From NCBI RefSeq assembly GCF_014839805.1, contig NC_051117.1:9548001-9612000 (forward strand): DNA of 64,000 nt, read 5' to 3'. The position numbers were made by a program, and so were the translations under genes. Shown piece after piece: positions 59,569-64,000 of this stretch. Below the pieces are notes generated by a model. The model was not told the DNA's origin and searched no databases. It was given only the letters and a program-made list of their open reading frames with translations. Origin of the DNA: Manduca sexta. Lineage: Eukaryota; Arthropoda; Insecta; Lepidoptera; Sphingidae. Every line of letters starts with the position of its first letter. Position 1 is the stretch's first letter.

Positions 59569-59574
59569 TTTATT
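59569..59574 (-). promoter_or_regulatory. poly(A) signal for TRABD copy A
   Basis: AATAAA on the minus strand, about 215 bases past the stop codon. This is an acceptable distance for a 3' UTR, but such hexamers are common in AT-rich DNA. Confidence 0.4.
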
Positions 59575-59787
59575 TTTGGAAGCGATTCCGCTACACCAGG
59601 TATAAAGAAGACGTTTTGTAACATTATAATATTATTAGCATAATATAATGCATGAAATAAGGTTGTCAAAAATCCATTAAGCCTCGAATGGACACGCTCT
59701 TATGTTTAATTCCTCTAAAATATATTTTTGCATTAAAAAATGTGTATTATACCAGAGCAGCGTGAAGTAGAAGGGGTGCTGTAGTCA

Positions 59788-59902
59788 TCAGGGCAGCCAG
59801 CGGCGCGGCAGCAGCTTGTAGCCCGCCCACACCAGCGCGCCCGCCGCCGCCGCGCGCAGCGACACGCGCAGCACCACCGTCGACCACGACGGCGGCGGCA
59901 CT
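59788..59902 (-). CDS. TRABD: TRABD copy A, last exon and stop
   Basis: 115 bp: one base, 37 codons and a TGA stop at 59790-59788. It is strikingly GC-rich beside the AT-rich surroundings. It encodes a hydrophobic, Ala/Val/Leu-rich C-terminus ending in LLPRRWLP. The acceptor follows a GTGCGC repeat instead of a pyrimidine tract, which is unusual. Confidence 0.85.
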
Positions 59903-62900
59903 CTGCGCACGCGCACGCGCACGCAGCGTATTACTCACATACACTCACGCAATATACTCAACGTTGGGCTCTGCCCAAGCACAACACTTCACATATTATA
60001 TCTACCCCATGACATGATTATAGGCGCATTAACCAGTACATTGACTGCAAATTACAATCTAAAGACAGGCATGTTTATTGGAAACCAAAAAATCTGAACG
60101 AAAATCTAAGACAGATTGGTCACAAGAAATGCGAGCCCAATAAAAAAGTTTTAAAACAATTAAGTCCAATTTATTTCATTTTGCCAGTTAATTTAACTTT
60201 ATTAAATCTTACTTACTTCAATAGCGGGGGGATATCTTGCTGTTTGATTTTACCCCAATGCTCTACGATGCCGGCGACGTGACCAATGCCAACCACGCCC
60301 ACAATGCGGCATGGCTCGCGGCCTAAAAATTGTATTTCATTACAGTCGAATCCGTTTATAATGACATCGAAAGGAATTGACAAACACGTCATAATAAGCG
60401 GACGTCATACAAAGCGTTTTGTGAAAAAAAAAACATTTTTTTGTAAATGGTATGCATGTATTTAAGTACTTTAATAGAGAAACATAGTAACTTATAAAAT
60501 GTATGTATGTATGTATGTACATAAAAGTTGTATTTTTAATATAAGTAATCTGTAATTTTTGTCTGCTTTTGTTTTTATTTTATTGTAAAAACAGTCTCTA
60601 ATACTATTGTGTATAGAAGACATCGCTATGGTCAAATTATCGTTTTCAATATTGCTATGAACAAATCAGGATAATAATTGTGCAGCTTTTAATGCCTCTT
60701 CTGCGGTAGGTAATGGTTCTTCCTCGACTTCTTCTTCCCCATCACTGAGATTCAAAATAAAAACGAACCACGTGCCGAACGTCGTCGGGCATCAACGAAC
60801 ATTACCGAAGGCGTAAAGAATCATGTCGGTCATTATAATCGGACATAATTTATTAAAAGGGGTCACAATAAGCGACATGTCACTGTAAGGGAAGTCATTA
60901 TATCCGACTTTTTTATAAAGAATCTTATATGAAAACCAAACTTCGTAGTGTAATTACGTCATAATAAGAGGTTGGTCAATATAGGCAGAGTCATAATAAA
61001 CGGATTATACTGTATTTATAATTTTTATAATAATAACTGAATATTAGAGACATGATAAAAACGCAAATATCTCATAATATTTATAAGAATAGACATCAAA
61101 ATTTTGTTAATTAACAGTATACGTATTGTAGTTATATTATAAATGACAACAAAAAAACACGTACGCGGCTGCAAGGCGGCGACCTGCAGCGAGTGACAGA
61201 GGTACATGTCCCTCTCAACAACGAACACGCGCTTGAGCGCCGGAAATTCCTCCGCCATCTCCTCTAACATGTCATCCAACATCTTCTTTTGTTTACATTT
61301 CTCCACTTCTTCCAAACTGGAATGGGAAAAAATATGTAATTTACATCATAATGTATTTCAGGGTTAGATAGAATCAAAAATACCGTTCGTTTAAAATTAC
61401 TGCTAAACGCTAACTACAACCAAATAAGAAACCATCGAATTCTGGTACATTACATCAAGGCTTTTTAGGCTTTGTTGTCAATGTCCAGGTTAAGAAATAC
61501 TTTTCAAAGTTTTAAAGTTTTTATATGTTCCTTTTTAAAAAATATATATAAAATTTAATAATTTATTAACTAACCTTATCGACTGGTTCGAAGTTAGCAG
61601 GTGCCATATAAATCGTATAGTTTGTCCCCACGAAAGCGACGCTATAGCTCTGTGCAATGTTATATCTATAGCTCTGTCACCCAGTTGTACAATACAGTTA
61701 GGAATCTTCTTTGCCTGAATAAAAATAAAATCAGTTTTAAAATTATCCAAAACATAGCAATTATTAATATACTGATTAATGTTGTTACTTGCTATGATAA
61801 TGTTAAGAGTGCGCGAGAGGCAAAAAGAAAGAAAAATATTAAAATTGCCGTTAATATCAATGCTGTATAAATTTTATATAGATCTCTTTAAATTATAGTT
61901 TTTTCTCATGAAAGCAAATCACCAGGATAAAAAATAGCCATGTGTTAATCCAGAACATGCCTGCCTGCCCATATGCCAAATATTATCTAAATCTGTTTAG
62001 CTGTTTCAAAGTTTACTTCAAACATCCAAACATTCTCACAAATATTCACATCTATATATATAAAAATGAATCCCTATTTCCCTTGGTCACGCGTGAATGG
62101 TACCGATTTCATTATTTTTTTTTGTTGTGTTTGTTATTGTCAGAAGGTTCTTATGAAAGAAAAAAATCAAAGAATTGCGCGGAAAATTAGAAAATTTAAG
62201 AAAACATAACGAAAATATAAATTTTATATAACTGTCAATTGTTTGAAATAACTATCAGCGATTGACAGAATGCGCGCTGCAAATTCACGTTAAGATGTTA
62301 AGATGGCACAATGTCTGTCGGGTCAACTAATTTATAATATTTGTAAGTTAGAAAAATAAAAGACAGTCACCTCGGCCATTGCGCGTCGAAATTCACCACC
62401 AGGTGCCATGCCCAACTCCCTTGTAATATGTGCAGACATATTCAACAAGAGGATGTACATTAATCCATTGAACACACCGTTCTGAGCCATTGTTGCTCTA
62501 AAAAGGCATTAAACATTTTAGGATGATAATCATATTATTAGTAATGACTTATCAACCATTTATGGACAAGCAAATTTACTAGTCCAAAACAGTTATATTT
62601 TCATGTTATTTATTGTAAATGTAAAATACAGACCACAACTACTGTATATGTGGTCAAACTGATATATCAGGAAGGGAATACCCACAATGATAGTAAGTTT
62701 CTTATCAGAATATATCTATCTGTAGTTGCATTCATTATCTTATTGGTAACATTTTATGAAAAAAAAAACCATCATATTTTTCTCAACTAAACTGGAAATA
62801 AAATACCACATGTTTACAAAAAACAAGATAAATTATTTTAAAACATCAAGGCATTCAAACCTGATCTTTTTAATGTTAATGTTTTTAGCCTCTCTCAGAA

Positions 62901-63592
62901 TAATTTCTTCATCAAGTAGGAGAATATTGGTGCGTTGTTCACACAGTTCCACCATGACAACATGGGGTTTCACTTCTTGTATAACCTGTAATACAAATTA
63001 ACAAAACTGCCTTTGCAATTTACATCAAGTAGACTTTCCGATTTCTTAATAAGATATTTATTTGATCACCCAATTGCTAAAGGAACTCATAGTGATTTCA
63101 TTAAAGCAAAAGATTCTTACCCTGGATACATCTTCTTGAGATTGCAGACTAAAATGTGCTGTACCAATTAAGTACACTTTACCACCATCAGGGGCTTCCA
63201 AAACAGTGACTGTACTAGGCATTCCCTCATCTACTGGCAAGTCTGGAATCTCTAAAAATAGCACAATATTAATTAAAAACTTTTCTTCATGGCTTTTATT
63301 TATCATATGGCTGACAATGGCCTCTGACTACAGATACATTGAAGAATGTTATTGTTGATTATTAAAACATAATGTACTTCAGAAAATCATGTTAATTTAT
63401 AATATTTTAATAGTTCCTTAAAACATCTATCATAATCAAAATGGAATTTTCTTTTGAATCATTGTTTTTTTTTATTAAATTAAGCAAAGTAGGTACCTTC
63501 CATATCACATTCTGGGTTTGAATCGGCAATCTGATTGTCTGATGGACTGTCTTTCTTTTGATCTGGTGTGGATGTTACAAATTTGGGTTTTT
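59788..63592 (-). CDS. TRABD: TraB-domain protein, copy A (eight coding exons; 5' end unresolved)
   Basis: Member of the TraB/PrgY/Tiki family, which is built around two GX2H motifs and a conserved glutamate. Some Tiki-type members are metalloproteases; the role of TRABD itself is poorly known. The exons, read downwards, are 63592-63497, 63251-63121, 62985-62861, 62497-62371, 61714-61575, 61316-61165, 60322-60217 and 59902-59788. All have AG/GT borders and one frame passes through every junction. Visible landmarks are GTAHFS (first GX2H), VELCEQR (glutamate), LGMAPGGEFR, LGDRAIDIT, VERDMYL and VGVVGIGHV (second GX2H). The C-terminus is a short hydrophobic stretch followed by basic residues, possibly a membrane tail, and is shorter than in vertebrate TRABD as I remember it. 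The acidic, polar N-terminus is in the first listed exon. That exon opens in mid-codon, so an upstream exon is missing, or translation starts at the ATG at 63503. Confidence 0.9.
60217..60322 (-). CDS. TRABD: TRABD copy A, exon with second GX2H motif
   Basis: 106 bp. It encodes REPCRIVGVVGIGHVAGI, containing the second GX2H (GIGH), and then KIKQQDIPPLL. The donor is GTAAGT. In copy B only the first bases of the matching exon are seen before the assembly gap. Confidence 0.92.
61165..61316 (-). CDS. TRABD: TRABD copy A, exon with VERDMYL
   Basis: 152 bp, phase 2 in and phase 1 out. It encodes CKQKKMLDDMLEEM, then FPALKRVFVVERDMYL, matching the conserved ERD block of the family. The donor is GCCGC followed by GTACGT. 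It is the same length as the copy B exon at 52385-52536 if that exon uses its GT donor. Confidence 0.92.
61575..61714 (-). CDS. TRABD: TRABD copy A, exon LGDRAIDIT
   Basis: 140 bp, phase 0 in and phase 2 out. It encodes VQLGDRAIDIT and AIASLSWGQ, the central family block (LGDRPI-like). The acceptor is TTATTCAG and the donor is AAG followed by GTTAGT. Confidence 0.92.
62051..62340 (+). mobile_element. Non-autonomous Helitron in intron of TRABD copy A
   Basis: Starts TCTATATATATAAAAATGAA after an A, ends GGTCAACTAA before a T, and is 290 bp long. It is the same family, over its full length, as the copy at 43841-44129 (289 bp, opposite strand). The terminal CTAG has decayed to CTAA. Confidence 0.75.
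62371..62497 (-). CDS. TRABD: TRABD copy A, exon LGMAPGGEF
   Basis: 127 bp, phase 2 in and phase 0 out. It encodes the helix NGLMYILLLNM region and the family motif LGMAPGGEFR. It is the same length as the copy B exon at 54055-54181. The intron below it carries a 290-bp Helitron. Confidence 0.93.
62861..62985 (-). CDS. TRABD: TRABD copy A, exon with conserved glutamate
   Basis: 125 bp, phase 0 in and phase 2 out. It encodes VVMVELCEQR, where the conserved Glu lies, followed by a helical acidic and basic segment. It is exactly as long as the copy B exon at 54258-54382. Confidence 0.93.
63121..63251 (-). CDS. TRABD: TRABD copy A, exon with first GX2H motif
   Basis: 131 bp. Two bases complete a Glu codon, then 43 codons follow. 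It carries KVYLIGTAHFS, the signature start of the TraB domain. The donor is AGG followed by GTAAGA. The matching exon of copy B is at 55257-55399. Confidence 0.93.
63497..63592 (-). CDS. TRABD: TRABD copy A, N-terminal exon
   Basis: 96 bp, bounded by TTTTCAG on the acceptor side and GTACCT on the donor side. It encodes a low-complexity polar stretch rich in Asp, Ser, Pro and Lys that ends in ECDME. It begins with two bases of a split codon. An ATG lies inside it at 63503-63501 and could be the true start. Confidence 0.7.
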
Positions 63593-64000
63593 CTGAAAAT
63601 AAGTGCTAACTGAACACATTTTGTACATATAAAAAAATCAAGGTGATAGTATAAAAAAATACTTTTATATTTCACAAGTTTCCTTTTAAAAAACATAACT
63701 AGCAATTTTTCTACACTAATAATTTAAAAATGTGTTTATTTCTAGGGTGCCTCTCAGTGTTATAGAAAGTGTAATACTTACAAAGGAAGCCATGTGAAGC
63801 CTGTTCAGTGGCGATAACTATTACTTATTAGATTAATATTATCACACTAGCATATTGCTGGCTGAATTTATAAATAACATCAATATAATTTTATATTCTC
63901 AATTATATATAATGTTTTTTTTAACTATACACATTTTTTATTTATTAACACATACACCCAGTTTAATTATTACAATATAATAAATTAAATAAACTTCATT

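Noticed and set aside
59747..59944. 65-codon Ala-rich frame on the minus strand
   Set aside because: Out-of-frame reading of the GC-rich last TRABD exon and its flanking repeat.
63784..63802. A first coding exon for TRABD copy A starting MASF
   Set aside because: Direct joining to the next exon gives an in-frame stop in the frame the rest of the gene needs, so it is left as a question only.

Overview
The window is nuclear DNA from an insect, most probably a moth or butterfly (Lepidoptera). It is AT-rich and intron-bearing, and most of it is transposon-derived. The repeats fit Lepidoptera: a TED-like errantivirus of about 7.5 kb, a DD37D (maT-type) mariner, short Helitrons ending in CTAG, RTE-type LINE tails ending in TGA repeats, and tRNA-derived SINEs. 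No bacterial-style gene, operon or CRISPR array is present.

Layout. 1-7,700: intergenic DNA with Helitrons, a LINE 3' end and a SINE. 7,733-15,245: a complete-length LTR retrovirus-like element on the minus strand (LTR, gag, pol, env, LTR), bounded by the 4-bp target duplication TACT and carrying several reading-frame breaks. 15,250-29,350: intergenic DNA with a nested pair of MITEs (about 18.0-18.5 kb), SINEs, LINE tails and an RTE 3' end. 29,353-30,656: a mariner with both terminal inverted repeats and a transposase broken by three frameshifts. 30,660-51,447: a gene desert rich in Helitrons, SINEs and MITEs, with a 155-bp palindrome (36.0-36.2 kb) and a 66-bp minisatellite (47.3-47.8 kb). 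51,448-51,947: exactly 500 N, an assembly gap.

The only recognisable host genes are two tandem paralogs of the TraB-domain (TRABD/PrgY) family on the minus strand. Copy A has eight coding exons between 63,592 and 59,788 and a 5' end that is not resolved. Copy B has its start codon at 55,872, six complete exons, and a seventh that runs into the gap. Matching exons have the same splice phases, and three have exactly the same length (125, 127 and 152 bp), so the pair arose by DNA duplication. Both keep the first GX2H motif and the nearby glutamate. The second GX2H motif is visible in A and falls in the gap in B.

All splice sites and exon ends were read by eye. Repeat families were recognised from copies compared within this window and from general knowledge of lepidopteran repeats; no database was searched. 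Edges of degenerate repeat copies are approximate.
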